Below, piece after piece: positions 42,551-51,853 of a DNA stretch of 64,000 nt (positions are counted from its first letter, which is position 1; each line of letters begins with the position of its first letter). The DNA is from Elusimicrobiota bacterium. GTDB taxonomy: Bacteria > Elusimicrobiota > Elusimicrobia > F11. Below the pieces are notes generated by a model that worked only from the letters and a program-made list of their open reading frames with translations, made no database searches and was not told the DNA's origin. The DNA is taken from the NCBI GenBank assembly GCA_022072025.1, contig JAJVIP010000011.1, positions 17,200 through 81,199 on the forward strand. The letters are read 5' to 3'. Position numbers and translations under genes: made by a program.

Positions 42551-42935
42551 CGCTGTCCTCAACCTCACGAGCACCCTTCTTCTGACGCTGGGCTTTGTAT
42601 TCATCAAGAAAAAAAATGTCACGGCGCACCGAATCTGTATGGGATTGGCCTTTATGACCTCGACCCTTTTTTTGGTTTCTTATCTTTATTACCACTACAA
42701 CGCGGGAAGCAAACCCTTTTTAGGAATGGGCTGGGTTCGGCCCGTCTATTTTTCAATTCTTCTCACCCACACCCTTTTGGCGATGGCGATCGTCCCCTTG
42801 GTTCTTGTGACACTCCGACACGCCCTCAAAGGAAACTTCCCCGCTCATCAAAAGTGGGCGCGTTGGACCTGGCCCATTTGGATGTACGTCTCAGTCACCG
42901 GCGTGGTCATTTATTGGATGCTGTACCGGATGTAA
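42531..42935 (+). CDS. DUF420 membrane protein (oxidase assembly-linked)
   Basis: 134 residues, four helices, with conserved His positions: NVTAHRICMGLAF, VSYLYYHYNAGSKPF, SILLTHTLLAMAIVPLVLVT and FPAHQKWARWTWPIWMYVSV. This pattern is DUF420, regularly encoded beside SCO1 and cytochrome oxidase genes. Function is inferred to be copper or heme insertion. It overlaps the SCO1 gene by 20 bp. Confidence 0.88.
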   Translation: MHLPTFNAVLNLTSTLLLTLGFVFIKKKNVTAHRICMGLAFMTSTLFLVSYLYYHYNAGSKPFLGMGWVRPVYFSILLTHTLLAMAIVPLVLVTLRHALKGNFPAHQKWARWTWPIWMYVSVTGVVIYWMLYRM

Positions 42936-42944
42936 TGGTTCATC

Positions 42945-44477
42945 GTGTTTAAAACTTTGGGAATGGCCTGTATATTGGGGCTCATTGCCTTCAACGCCAC
43001 TTCAATTCAAACTTTTCCTCCTGTCAATGCCGACGACGTAAGCAATGCCATTCTTGGAGACCATTATGGGCTGACAGGTGAAATTCGTTACCCGTTGATG
43101 AAAAACGTGGTCCACCCTGATTTCTATGATCTTTCTTCCTCAGATCAGTATGCCTATCGCGGCATTTACACCTTATTTACTGCGTTTGGCCAAAGGTTGA
43201 TTGGAAAAAGTTTTTTCCAACACCGGCTCTTCTCATTTATAGGATGGGTTTTGATTGGTCTACTTATGGCCTGTTTCCTGGCCAAGAACTGGGGCCCCAA
43301 TACTGCAATTATTGGTTCCATTCTTTGGTATGGAAATCTTTGTGGGATTTTGGCTTCCCATTTAATACGGCCAGATATTTGGCTGGCTTTCTTTGCAACC
43401 ATTCAACTCATTTTAATTCCTTATATACACAAGCGACCTCATCTGGGATTTTTTTTCTTCGCAATGGCTGGCCCTATTGCCATGGGATTTCATCCTCATG
43501 GAATTTTGCTCATTGCGTGGAGTCTATTGATTTTTTCTCATTTTCTATTCAAGCAAGGTAATTTGGAAGGTTTTTGGGGCTTTGTTTTAGGTTTGCTGAG
43601 TGGTGTGGCCATCTATGCCCTATATGTTGATGTTGAAACTGCTGCCATTTCTAAATTTACCTACGCTATGGCGATCCATAAATCCAACTTTGGCACATGG
43701 TTGACGCGCTTGAACCCATTGACTTGGATAAAAGACACTTTTCTTTTATTTATATTTCCCGATTCATTTTATTTACCCTCAATATTAAGACTTTCACTCA
43801 TCTGGTATTGGTCTTTTAATTCTTTCTTGTTGGTTTTCATTTTGGCTTCCATTTATTTGATTTGGAATAAAAAAATGAATCGCCTTCTTTGGTCCGTTTT
43901 TTCACTTTGGGCTGTCTTATTCTCCGGGATGGGTTTTGGATATATCCGCCGCGAAGCAATTTACATTCTTCCTATTATCGTATCGATCATTCCGATTATC
44001 ACGTGGTTTATGACAACACTTTATAAAGATAAAAAACCTATTCTCTTGTTCTTAACAAGTTGCATCCTACTGAGTAGCGTATTGTCTACTATTGTCCAAA
44101 CCTCTTTTGCTTCACAGCATTGTCCTCCGATCACCCAATCATTTTCTAAAACTGAAGAAATCATCGGGACGAAAAAACAGCGAATCATGGGACCGGCTTA
44201 TTTTTGGTTCATGTTCGGAAATGAATTGTTGGATATAGAAGGCCTGGAAATTGATTACTTTTATTCCCTACGCATAAGAACCGCCGAGATTATGAATCGA
44301 TCAAAACCGGACATCGTGATTACAGACTTATATGTCCGCCGACGTTTTCCATTTATCGACCAATGGCTGACTCAAAATGCCTCGCTCATCGGGATCATCC
44401 CTGAAAATCCCAACCATGGCGAACTAAGATTTTATCGATTTTCTTGGAAGGAACCTGTGAGTGAAAAAACCCTGTGA
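42945..44477 (+). CDS. Polytopic membrane glycosyltransferase-like protein
   Basis: 510 residues from GTG 42945, ~10 membrane helices. The first loop reads VNADDVSNAILGDHYGLTGE, an acidic motif in the position used by GT39-type enzymes, and the region LLFIFPDSFYLPSILRLSLI follows. The soluble end (NRSKPDIVITDLYVRRRF) is also typical. Codon use is AT-richer than the oxidase locus before it, and its stop lies 46 bp inside a convergent methyltransferase gene. Substrate unknown. Confidence 0.65.
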   Translation: MFKTLGMACILGLIAFNATSIQTFPPVNADDVSNAILGDHYGLTGEIRYPLMKNVVHPDFYDLSSSDQYAYRGIYTLFTAFGQRLIGKSFFQHRLFSFIGWVLIGLLMACFLAKNWGPNTAIIGSILWYGNLCGILASHLIRPDIWLAFFATIQLILIPYIHKRPHLGFFFFAMAGPIAMGFHPHGILLIAWSLLIFSHFLFKQGNLEGFWGFVLGLLSGVAIYALYVDVETAAISKFTYAMAIHKSNFGTWLTRLNPLTWIKDTFLLFIFPDSFYLPSILRLSLIWYWSFNSFLLVFILASIYLIWNKKMNRLLWSVFSLWAVLFSGMGFGYIRREAIYILPIIVSIIPIITWFMTTLYKDKKPILLFLTSCILLSSVLSTIVQTSFASQHCPPITQSFSKTEEIIGTKKQRIMGPAYFWFMFGNELLDIEGLEIDYFYSLRIRTAEIMNRSKPDIVITDLYVRRRFPFIDQWLTQNASLIGIIPENPNHGELRFYRFSWKEPVSEKTL

Positions 44478-45127
44478 TAGGGCAAAAAGGAGAAAGGAAC
44501 TCCAAACTCTCTGATTTTTACATTCTGGATTTTAATCATATCAAGAATCCATGATCTTGAAATTTCGTGTTTATGCCATTCTTCACGCATATCATCCGAC
44601 ATCGGATATTTTCCAGCAATTAACTTTTTAATGCCAAAAGCCAAAACTATTCTTTTGGTCCAGTTGATCAGTGTCTCATTCGGAACAGTGATAACAATAA
44701 GGCCTTGGGGTTTGATCACGCGAAACATTTCATCGATAACCAATTTGGGGTTCTCTACATGCTCCAATACTTCTGAACAGATGACACAATCAAATAAACC
44801 GCGTTCAAATGGAAGTCGCTCGATATCCGCCTTGATTAACTCACAGTTTGGTTTATCTTTCAACCTTTCGCGAGCCTGATTGAGCAATGTATCGGACAAA
44901 TCAATCCCCACCAACCTGTCTCCGTTTAATTTCTCCAAAAGGTTTCCAGACCCACAGCCCACATCAAGGATTTTTCCTCCCGAGGCACTGCCACATAAAT
45001 TCTTAATCATTACAAACCTGCGATTTTCGACCCATCTGATGGGGAGCCCTGATTGAGATATAAACAAATCAGGCATGTATTTTTTGGCCATTTCTTCATT
45101 CCACGACTCATGGTCATTTGAATTCAT
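44432..45127 (-). CDS. SAM-dependent methyltransferase (UbiG-like)
   Basis: 231 residues: KILDVGCGSGNLLEKL (motif I), GIDLSDTLLNQARERL, FDCVICSEVLEHVENPKLVI and GLIVITVPNETLINW. Such methyltransferases in glycan loci usually modify lipid-linked sugars. It overlaps its upstream partner by 4 bp, and overlaps the convergent + strand gene by 46 bp. Confidence 0.85.
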   Translation of the reverse strand: MNSNDHESWNEEMAKKYMPDLFISQSGLPIRWVENRRFVMIKNLCGSASGGKILDVGCGSGNLLEKLNGDRLVGIDLSDTLLNQARERLKDKPNCELIKADIERLPFERGLFDCVICSEVLEHVENPKLVIDEMFRVIKPQGLIVITVPNETLINWTKRIVLAFGIKKLIAGKYPMSDDMREEWHKHEISRSWILDMIKIQNVKIREFGVPFSFLPYHRVFSLTGSFQENR

Positions 45128-46836
45128 GCCTGATTCTCCAATAGAAAATTTGCCCTTTCCAACTGTCGCTGATAGAGCGCTTTTCGTCCCATTTCTTTAT
45201 AAATATCGCCTATGCGAAGGATGGATTCTTCATCTCGGGATATGTCGTAAACAAACAAAGTTCCCCCGATTAATAAAAATGGATTTTTGTTGTTGAGCCA
45301 CGCATAGGCGGCTTTTGTGGAAGGGTTGTGACGGAGCTCCGCACTGACCACCAGCCATTCTACGGGAACATCACTGGGGTTAATCGTCTCCTTTCTAAAA
45401 GAATTCGTAATGGCGGGAGAAAGGACATCTTGATAGTCTATACCCCATGCCTCGGGACGGTTGGAACCCCAATATCCCATCAGAATGGAGGGCTTGATGG
45501 CTTGCTTGTGAATGACTTTTGCAAGAGTTGGGAGATCCTGCCCCCAATCTTGATTGGATCCATCCAACCACTTCCATCCATTTTTTATGCCTCCGACCAA
45601 GGGATTGAAATAGGCCATGTGATGTGGATGTGTGATGAATGACTCAATTACCATCCATCCCATTAACATCCAACATACGATTCTGTCTTTTCGTGATTTA
45701 AGCGAAGAATAATATACACCAATTAATATCGCTAAAAACGGAATGGCAGGTAGAAGATAACGAATCCCAAAATGATTGTTACTAATAAGAACAGAAAACC
45801 ATAAAACCAATATTGGAATAAACAATAAAAATCCCCGACTATTATCTTTCCTTTTAACCAAGGCAATTCCCACAGTGATCCAAAAAAACAGAAGTGGGAG
45901 TGGCGTTTTTATCAGGGATACAGTCGGATAGTAAAACCATCCCTTGGCCACAGCCTCGCCCAAGAGATAACCATCTGACAATCGTTCCTTGTGAAAAGAT
46001 CGCCCTTGACTTAAAGCTTGATTCAACATCTCTAGATTGAAATTATAAAGGCTTAACACAACAAACAGTGTTGCCAATATAATAATAGCTGCCCCTACAG
46101 CATCGGATTTCTCTATTCTTTTATTCTCAATTTTTCTTTGCAAAAGGTACATCAAGATGAAAATGGGAGCTAATAGGAAACCAGTAAATTTGGATGAAAT
46201 CGCTGCTCCCGCTGATATACCTGAAAGAAGAGCGGTGGTCCGATTCCGTTTCATCAGCCATTCGTAAAATAAGAATATTGATCCAGTCATAAAAAAAGTG
46301 ACATAAATATCATTCATCGCCAAGGACCCGTTACCTAGAATTAAAGGGTCAAACAAAAACACAGAACAACTGAGTAACGCTGCTTGCAATCCAAACAGTT
46401 TCTTACAAAAAAAGTAAATAACAATACCCAATACAAGCGTTATCAAGATACTGGAGAAACGACATAAGAAAATTAGTTTTGGAGCGGGAACAGTATTATG
46501 AAAAAATATTTGGTACCCATTTCTCCATGCATCATTCAAATTCATGAAACGTTCGATTGGCCATTTGGCACCCTGGAGAAGCATAGGAACTCCGGAGATT
46601 ATTTTTTGTAAGGGTGGATGCTCGATGTTAGGCGTTAATTGTCCTGTTTTTAAATAAATTAAACCGGCCGGCGCGTAAATGACCTCATCGTAAACCAAAG
46701 AGGTGTTCTTGGCTGTTGAAATCAATAAATACATTGAGGGAAGCAAAATCAAACCTAACAATAAATAATGTTTCTTTTTCACCAGCTTATCCAATTCACA
46801 TAGGAACGGCCTTCCCATGGGGTTCGATTTTGACAA
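45124..46836 (-). CDS. Polytopic membrane glycosyltransferase, GT39/PMT family
   Basis: 570 residues with ~12 helices. VYDEVIYAPAGLIYLKTGQL then NIEHPPLQKIISGVPML form the catalytic loop of PMT-like enzymes (Asp-Glu), and FNPLVGGIKNGWKWLDGSNQ, DWGQDLPTLAKVI is the soluble part seen in dolichyl-phosphate-sugar transferases. It lies 35 bp after crtI and is coupled to the methyltransferase, forming a three-gene minus-strand unit. Confidence 0.82.
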   Translation of the reverse strand: MSKSNPMGRPFLCELDKLVKKKHYLLLGLILLPSMYLLISTAKNTSLVYDEVIYAPAGLIYLKTGQLTPNIEHPPLQKIISGVPMLLQGAKWPIERFMNLNDAWRNGYQIFFHNTVPAPKLIFLCRFSSILITLVLGIVIYFFCKKLFGLQAALLSCSVFLFDPLILGNGSLAMNDIYVTFFMTGSIFLFYEWLMKRNRTTALLSGISAGAAISSKFTGFLLAPIFILMYLLQRKIENKRIEKSDAVGAAIIILATLFVVLSLYNFNLEMLNQALSQGRSFHKERLSDGYLLGEAVAKGWFYYPTVSLIKTPLPLLFFWITVGIALVKRKDNSRGFLLFIPILVLWFSVLISNNHFGIRYLLPAIPFLAILIGVYYSSLKSRKDRIVCWMLMGWMVIESFITHPHHMAYFNPLVGGIKNGWKWLDGSNQDWGQDLPTLAKVIHKQAIKPSILMGYWGSNRPEAWGIDYQDVLSPAITNSFRKETINPSDVPVEWLVVSAELRHNPSTKAAYAWLNNKNPFLLIGGTLFVYDISRDEESILRIGDIYKEMGRKALYQRQLERANFLLENQA

Positions 46837-46871
46837 TACGCGATAAACGCCTTCATAGGGTCGGTCATGGT

Positions 46872-48413
46872 TTACGCCCCGGAAAGGGATCGGATGAGGA
46901 TGGGTTGTTTCTCAAAAGGGCTGGGAGGTTCGCTCAAATCCTCCATGACCAAATTGGCCGTGGCCTTGGCCGAATTCATCACGCCGGGTATACCGGCGCC
47001 GGGATGGGTTCCAGCCCCGACAAAATACAAACCCTGAATGCGAGGATCCCGGTTGTGCACCCTAAAAAACGCACTCTGAGTTAAAACGGGTTCTAAAGAA
47101 AATGCCGATCCGTGGGTGGCATGAAGTTCGGTTTGAAAATCAGCGGGCGTAAAAATTCGTTGTGTCAACAGGTTCTCTTGTAACCCCGGCAAATATCGCT
47201 TTTCTAAATAGGCCAATATTTTTTTTGCGTACCGAGGGCCTTCTTCGGCCCAATCAAGGGGCGCCGTTCCCAAATGAGGCACCGGAGAGAGAACATAAAA
47301 GGTCTCGCACCCTTCAGGAGCAAGTGAAGGATCGGATTTGGTTGGGGCATGCAGATAAAGTGAAAAATCGTCTGCCAAAACACCTTTTAAAAAAATGTCC
47401 TCCAATAATTCTTTGTAACGAGGTCCAAAGATGACATTGTGATGCGCCAGATGGGGATATCGTTTTCTTGTTCCGAAATAAATCAGAAAAAGTGACATGC
47501 TGTGGCGCATGGTCTGGGTTTTTTTGGCCGCAGCTTGCGCCAGCGGTTCCTGGGACAACAAATGGGCGTAGGTATGCACCACATCGGCATCGCTGACAAC
47601 CCCATCAAATATTTCGCGCTGGCCTGATTCTGTTTGTATTCCGGTGACCCTGCCTCCCGTTGTGACAATTTTTTCAACTGGAGAACTCAAACGAATATCT
47701 CCTCCCAAATCGGTGAAAAGTTTAACCAAGCCTCGAATGAGGGCTCCAGTGCCCCCTTTTGGGAAAAATACACCCCCATTTTTTTCCAGGTGATGGATAA
47801 AGGTATACAGGGAGGAAGCAGTGAATGGATTTCCCCCCAACATCAATGAATGGAAGCTAAAAGCCTGCCGAAGTTGCGGGTCGCGAAAGTATTTCGCAAC
47901 CGTTTGATAAACCGAACGATAGGCCGCCAAATGAATCAATTGAGGCGAAACACGAACCATACTCCACCAATTGAGAAAGGGGACATGCGCCAACTTCTCA
48001 TATCCTTCTTTAAAGACCGCGTGTGAATATTTGGAAAACCGTCGGTATCCGTCCACATCCACCGGTGATTTCTTACGGATTTGACTCTCAAGATTGGACA
48101 CCTCATTCGAATAATCGAGTGAAAATCCATCCTCCCAAAAAAAGCGGTAAAAAGGAGTAACGGTCATGAGCTCAACATAATCAGACATCGTTTTCTTGGA
48201 TACCTGAAATAGTTCGTCCAAGCAGGTGGGGGCAGTGATGACCGTAGGCCCGGCGTCAAAAGTAAAACCCTGGTCCTTATAAGTATAAGCGCACCCTCCA
48301 GGTTTATCGCGCTTTTCATACAGGGTGACTTGAAAACCCGCCGCTTGTAACCGGATGGCCACCGCCAATCCGCCAAATCCACTTCCTATAACCGCTAAAC
48401 GCTTTCTAGTCAT
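46872..48413 (-). CDS. crtI: Phytoene desaturase family FAD enzyme (CrtI)
   Basis: 513 residues. FAD-binding AVIGSGFGGLAVAIRLQAAG with the downstream ExxxxxGG (YEKRDKPGGCAY), TFDAGPTVITAPTCLDELF, and the carotenoid-desaturase C-terminal motif FVGAGTHPGAGIPGVM. CrtI desaturates phytoene towards lycopene or neurosporene; close relatives (CrtN, CrtO, CrtD) cannot be excluded. No phytoene synthase is in the window. The start codon and ribosome site (GGAG 7 bases upstream) come from repeat L2. Confidence 0.9.
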   Translation of the reverse strand: MTRKRLAVIGSGFGGLAVAIRLQAAGFQVTLYEKRDKPGGCAYTYKDQGFTFDAGPTVITAPTCLDELFQVSKKTMSDYVELMTVTPFYRFFWEDGFSLDYSNEVSNLESQIRKKSPVDVDGYRRFSKYSHAVFKEGYEKLAHVPFLNWWSMVRVSPQLIHLAAYRSVYQTVAKYFRDPQLRQAFSFHSLMLGGNPFTASSLYTFIHHLEKNGGVFFPKGGTGALIRGLVKLFTDLGGDIRLSSPVEKIVTTGGRVTGIQTESGQREIFDGVVSDADVVHTYAHLLSQEPLAQAAAKKTQTMRHSMSLFLIYFGTRKRYPHLAHHNVIFGPRYKELLEDIFLKGVLADDFSLYLHAPTKSDPSLAPEGCETFYVLSPVPHLGTAPLDWAEEGPRYAKKILAYLEKRYLPGLQENLLTQRIFTPADFQTELHATHGSAFSLEPVLTQSAFFRVHNRDPRIQGLYFVGAGTHPGAGIPGVMNSAKATANLVMEDLSEPPSPFEKQPILIRSLSGA

Positions 48414-48680
48414 AGCGCGGCTCCGTCACAACCCAACAAGGGATCAAGCATGGCCGTCGTCCCGGCCCATTTTTTAAAGGATGTGTGCGCTGAGATGAGT
48501 ATAAGCCGGGACCCAGCCTCTCCCAAGAGGGAGGTGATCCCATCACACCTTCTGCCGGAACGACTGGGCTCCGGCTTATACACTTGCCAACAATCACTCC
48601 GCTTAAAAGCTAGGCCGGGGCGACGGCGACCCTCAAATATTTCTTCGTATTCAAACGAGATCTCATGATTCCATTTCATA
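48410..48680 (-). repeat. Long palindromic repeat, copy L2 (ends on the start codon of crtI)
   Basis: Reverse orientation copy of L1 with the same 271 bp length. Of 29 base differences, most would change amino acids of the 89-codon open frame (18 changed residues, 4 silent codons), so that frame is probably not under protein selection. The end reads TGACGGAGCCGCGCTATGA. The stretch 48681-48764 holds only the SD and leader of the next + strand gene. Confidence 0.85.
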
Positions 48681-48764
48681 CAAGGGTTTCATTCAACCTT
48701 AATTTTTTTCTTTTTGTTACACTAAAACTTGCTTTTCAGCTTTGATTTTCTGCAAGGAGGACAT

Positions 48765-49979
48765 TTGATTTCTTGCCGCATCTGTGATGGTGGAATAGTC
48801 ACACCATCAATGGATTTGGGTGCACAACCCATGACCAACCGCTTTCTTTCCTCAAAGGAAGCCTTGGAATATACACATCCACTATCCATCGGGTTATGCC
48901 GCTCTTGCCTTGTGGTCCAACTCGTCGGCCCACCCCCTCCCGTCGAAATAAAATCGCGATTTGAATGGTTGACCTACAATGAGCCGGAAAAACATTTGGA
49001 CGACCTGGCTCAAGCTATCCTGGGTCTCCCTGGTCTTACATCAAAATCGGTCGTTGCCGGGGTTACTTTCAAGGACCGCTCATTGCTCGAGAGATTACGC
49101 AATCTCAACGGTATGGCAACAGTGCAATTGGATCCCCGTACCGATTTCGGGATCAATGATCCCTTGGCCGGGCTTGAGACCTTACAAGAATTATTGAATC
49201 CAGCCTTGGCGAATAAAATTGTTGAGAAGAGAGGAAAATTTGATGTGGTTGTGGTTCGACACATGCTCGAACATGTTCACGCCCTCAAACCATTCATCGC
49301 CGCGATAAAAACTCTTGTGAAAATGAATGGTTATGTGGTTTTGGAGGTCCCAGACTGTAAACGGGCGTTGGCGGGAAAAGACTACAGCATGATATGGGAA
49401 GAGCATGTCAGTTATTTCACTGAAATGACTCTCAAATCTTTTTTAAATTATCACAACATTGACGTCATAACCTTGCAAAACCACCCATACCCGCTTGAGA
49501 ATTCTCTGATTGTCATTGGAAAAATTGGATCTGCTGAGAAGAGTGGGGCCCTTTCCCAACAAAAAGATATGGATGAAACTTCCCTTTTTAAAAACTTTGT
49601 CAATGGCTTTGCCGAGGTGAAGCGCGGTCTTCATTTGTTCCTAAAAGAATTCCAAAAAAACCATGGCCGCCTGGCCATTTTGGGAGCGGGACATTTGTCA
49701 TGCATGTTTATCAACATTTTGGACTTAAAAAATTACTTCGAATTTGTGGTGGACGACAACATTCACAAAACCGGTCTGTTTATGCCGGGATCTCATCTGC
49801 CCATTGTCGCATCCCAAGAACTGGTTCGAAAAAAGATCAAATTATGTCTTTTGGGCGTTAACCCAGAAAACGAGGACAGGCTGATTCAGACCCAGAAAGA
49901 ATTCGTCGCAAACGGAGGGACCTTCGCTTCTATTTTTCCTGGAAGTTCCCGTTCCCTTATGCCCCGCATTTTCTCATGA
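48765..49979 (+). CDS. Sugar C-methyltransferase-like protein (TylCIII/NovU-type)
   Basis: 404 residues; AAGGAGG four bases before TTG 48765 decides the start. The N-terminus is a zinc-binding domain (CRICDGG ... GLCRSCLVVQ). The central methyltransferase domain keeps VVRHMLEHVHALKPFI and YVVLEVPDC, but motif I is degenerate (VVAGVTFKDRSLLERL instead of a GxGxG loop). The C-terminal domain is the C-methyltransferase type (LAILGAGHLSCMFINIL, VVDDNIHKTGLFMPG). Loss of motif I may mean weak SAM binding. It has a 4 bp overlap with the SDR gene. Confidence 0.8.
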   Translation: MISCRICDGGIVTPSMDLGAQPMTNRFLSSKEALEYTHPLSIGLCRSCLVVQLVGPPPPVEIKSRFEWLTYNEPEKHLDDLAQAILGLPGLTSKSVVAGVTFKDRSLLERLRNLNGMATVQLDPRTDFGINDPLAGLETLQELLNPALANKIVEKRGKFDVVVVRHMLEHVHALKPFIAAIKTLVKMNGYVVLEVPDCKRALAGKDYSMIWEEHVSYFTEMTLKSFLNYHNIDVITLQNHPYPLENSLIVIGKIGSAEKSGALSQQKDMDETSLFKNFVNGFAEVKRGLHLFLKEFQKNHGRLAILGAGHLSCMFINILDLKNYFEFVVDDNIHKTGLFMPGSHLPIVASQELVRKKIKLCLLGVNPENEDRLIQTQKEFVANGGTFASIFPGSSRSLMPRIFS

Positions 49980-50851
49980 AGTTTCTTGTGGTGGGAGCTT
50001 CAGGGTTTCTCGGCCGGCACATATTCGACTATTTAAAGACCAAGGGATATGAGGTTTACGGAACCAAAAATAAAAGTGACAGGAGCGATTTAATTCACTT
50101 TGATTTGGTTCGTGAGTCAATTAAAGAAAAATTACCTTCCTCTATTTTCCAAACAAAAACAAGATGGTATTCCATTATCGCCTCGGTCGTAGGACATGTG
50201 GATCAATGTGCCCAAGACATACGGACTTCCAGAGCCATTAATGTCGAGGGAACTCTCCAATTGATTGAAAATCTGCAAGAAATGGGCTCCACAATTATTT
50301 ATCCGTCCACCAGTTGGGTCTTTAACGGAGAAAATGGCAACTACAAAGAAAACGATTCTCCAGATCCAATCAATGAATATGGCAGACAAAAGACCGCGAC
50401 CGAGCAATGTTTGATTTCGAAGAACAATGAGTCGTTGATTTTGCGGTTCGACAAGATTGTGGGAGCCAACCCCCACGAATTTCACCTGTTTTCCGAGTGG
50501 AACAATTGGATTAAAAATAATCAAGACGTGGTCTGCCTTGGCGGTCAATCATTTTCCCCAACTTTTGTGGATGACCTGGGACCCGCGATAGAAAAACTCT
50601 GTGAAGTAAACGCTCGGGGTTTGTTTCATATAGCGAACACCGAGATATTTTCTCGGGAGGAATTGGCCACCATTTTTCTAAAGACCCTGCAGAGCACCAA
50701 TAAAATCATCATGAAGTCGGAAAAAGAAATCGGACTTCTTGAACGAAGGCCTCGTAAAACTTATTTAAATTCCGAAAAGTTTATCGATCTCACAAATTTT
50801 AAATTTACACCCATGCAAAAAGTCATAAACATGTTTAAATCGCAAACGTAG
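49976..50851 (+). CDS. NAD-dependent sugar epimerase/reductase (SDR, RmlD-like)
   Basis: 291 residues: KFLVVGASGFLGRHIFDYLK (Rossmann GxxGxxG), YPSTSWVFNGENGNYKE, and the catalytic YGRQKTATEQ (Tyr-x3-Lys). It lacks a long C-terminal region, fitting the dTDP-4-dehydrorhamnose reductase subgroup. It works with the upstream methyltransferase on a nucleotide sugar. Confidence 0.83.
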   Translation: MKFLVVGASGFLGRHIFDYLKTKGYEVYGTKNKSDRSDLIHFDLVRESIKEKLPSSIFQTKTRWYSIIASVVGHVDQCAQDIRTSRAINVEGTLQLIENLQEMGSTIIYPSTSWVFNGENGNYKENDSPDPINEYGRQKTATEQCLISKNNESLILRFDKIVGANPHEFHLFSEWNNWIKNNQDVVCLGGQSFSPTFVDDLGPAIEKLCEVNARGLFHIANTEIFSREELATIFLKTLQSTNKIIMKSEKEIGLLERRPRKTYLNSEKFIDLTNFKFTPMQKVINMFKSQT

Positions 50852-50852
50852 A

Positions 50853-51362
50853 ATGCGGGACCTTCTCTCAACACTAATTCACACGGCCATCATTTGTTTT
50901 TCTGTTGTGATGAGCGATTTGTTCCTTCAAAAATTGTTTCGATTGGCCTTTAAAAAAAGAGTTTTGTTATTGGAACTCTTAATCTTAATCGCACTGACGG
51001 GGGTGGGGGGTTTTTTTATGATGAACTTGGCTTCTCCGCTTCGGTTTGCGGGCGCCTGCCTGTTTATGACCGGCATGATTGTCTATCTGCAATGTAAATC
51101 CGTTTTTTCCAGAGGATACTCGATACGCATTTTAGCCGATCTAATGGACCGCGGTGGTTCATCCACCATCGAAAGCCTAAAAAATGGCTATGGGGGCATG
51201 GGGCTTCAAGGCATGCTACGGAAACGATTGTTATCTCTGCATTCTCTTGGATTATTGCACATCAATGAAACCTTGGTGGGCCCTCTGACTCCTAAAGGAT
51301 TGTGGTTAGCAAGATTTTCTGACTTTTTCCGACGCGTCTTAAAGCTGGAACGTGTGGGCTGA
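50853..51362 (+). CDS. Small membrane protein with C-terminal winged-helix-like region (paralog 1)
   Basis: 169 residues, three membrane helices in the first ~90 residues, then a soluble C-terminal part ILADLMDRGGSSTIESLKNG, LHSLGLLHINETLVGPLTPK, GLWLARFSDFFRRVLKLERV. It has the same layout as the next gene. Sits between sugar enzymes and a dolichyl-phosphate-sugar synthase-like GT2. Family not recognised; ATG 50853 follows the previous stop by one base. Confidence 0.65.
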   Translation: MRDLLSTLIHTAIICFSVVMSDLFLQKLFRLAFKKRVLLLELLILIALTGVGGFFMMNLASPLRFAGACLFMTGMIVYLQCKSVFSRGYSIRILADLMDRGGSSTIESLKNGYGGMGLQGMLRKRLLSLHSLGLLHINETLVGPLTPKGLWLARFSDFFRRVLKLERVG

Positions 51363-51363
51363 C

Positions 51364-51849
51364 ATGAATATCGTGATTGAAAGCGTCTTTGGATTCGTTC
51401 TTTTCCTCATTGTTCATGTTTTTCTATGGAGGAAAAAACCATCGAATGAGCCGCGCATTATTCTTCTTTCAATTGTGATGTTCTCAACTTTATTGGGACT
51501 GGGCCTATTTTCATCAAACAGAAGCGATGGCAATATCAATCACATTTTTACTGTTTTGTGTTTTGAAATATTCCTCTTCACGCTGTATGCTTATTTTTAT
51601 TCTGGTATCTGCCGGTCTGTATCAATTACTTTACTTACGCAACTCATGAAATCACCAACACTCAATATTGAATCCCTCACACAGGAATACGCACGATCGT
51701 CACGCTTTGAAGATCGACTTGTCGTGATGGAACAAATGGGCGTTCTGAAAATTTCCAATGGAAACGCGCAATTGACCCAACAAGGAAATATCATCACGCG
51801 AGTGATTTTGTTTATCTCATGGATGATCAGTGGGAAATTGGAAGGTTGA
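51364..51849 (+). CDS. Small membrane protein with C-terminal winged-helix-like region (paralog 2)
   Basis: 161 residues from ATG 51364. Three membrane helices, then LLTQLMKSPTLNIESLTQEY, EQMGVLKISNGNAQLTQQGN, IITRVILFISWMISGKLEG: the same order of motifs (LM..s..ieSL; mGvL.i..g..LT..G; R...F...) as paralog 1. The pair may form a heterodimer serving the adjacent glycosyltransferases. Starts 1 bp after its neighbour. Confidence 0.65.
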   Translation: MNIVIESVFGFVLFLIVHVFLWRKKPSNEPRIILLSIVMFSTLLGLGLFSSNRSDGNINHIFTVLCFEIFLFTLYAYFYSGICRSVSITLLTQLMKSPTLNIESLTQEYARSSRFEDRLVVMEQMGVLKISNGNAQLTQQGNIITRVILFISWMISGKLEG

Positions 51850-51853
51850 AAAG

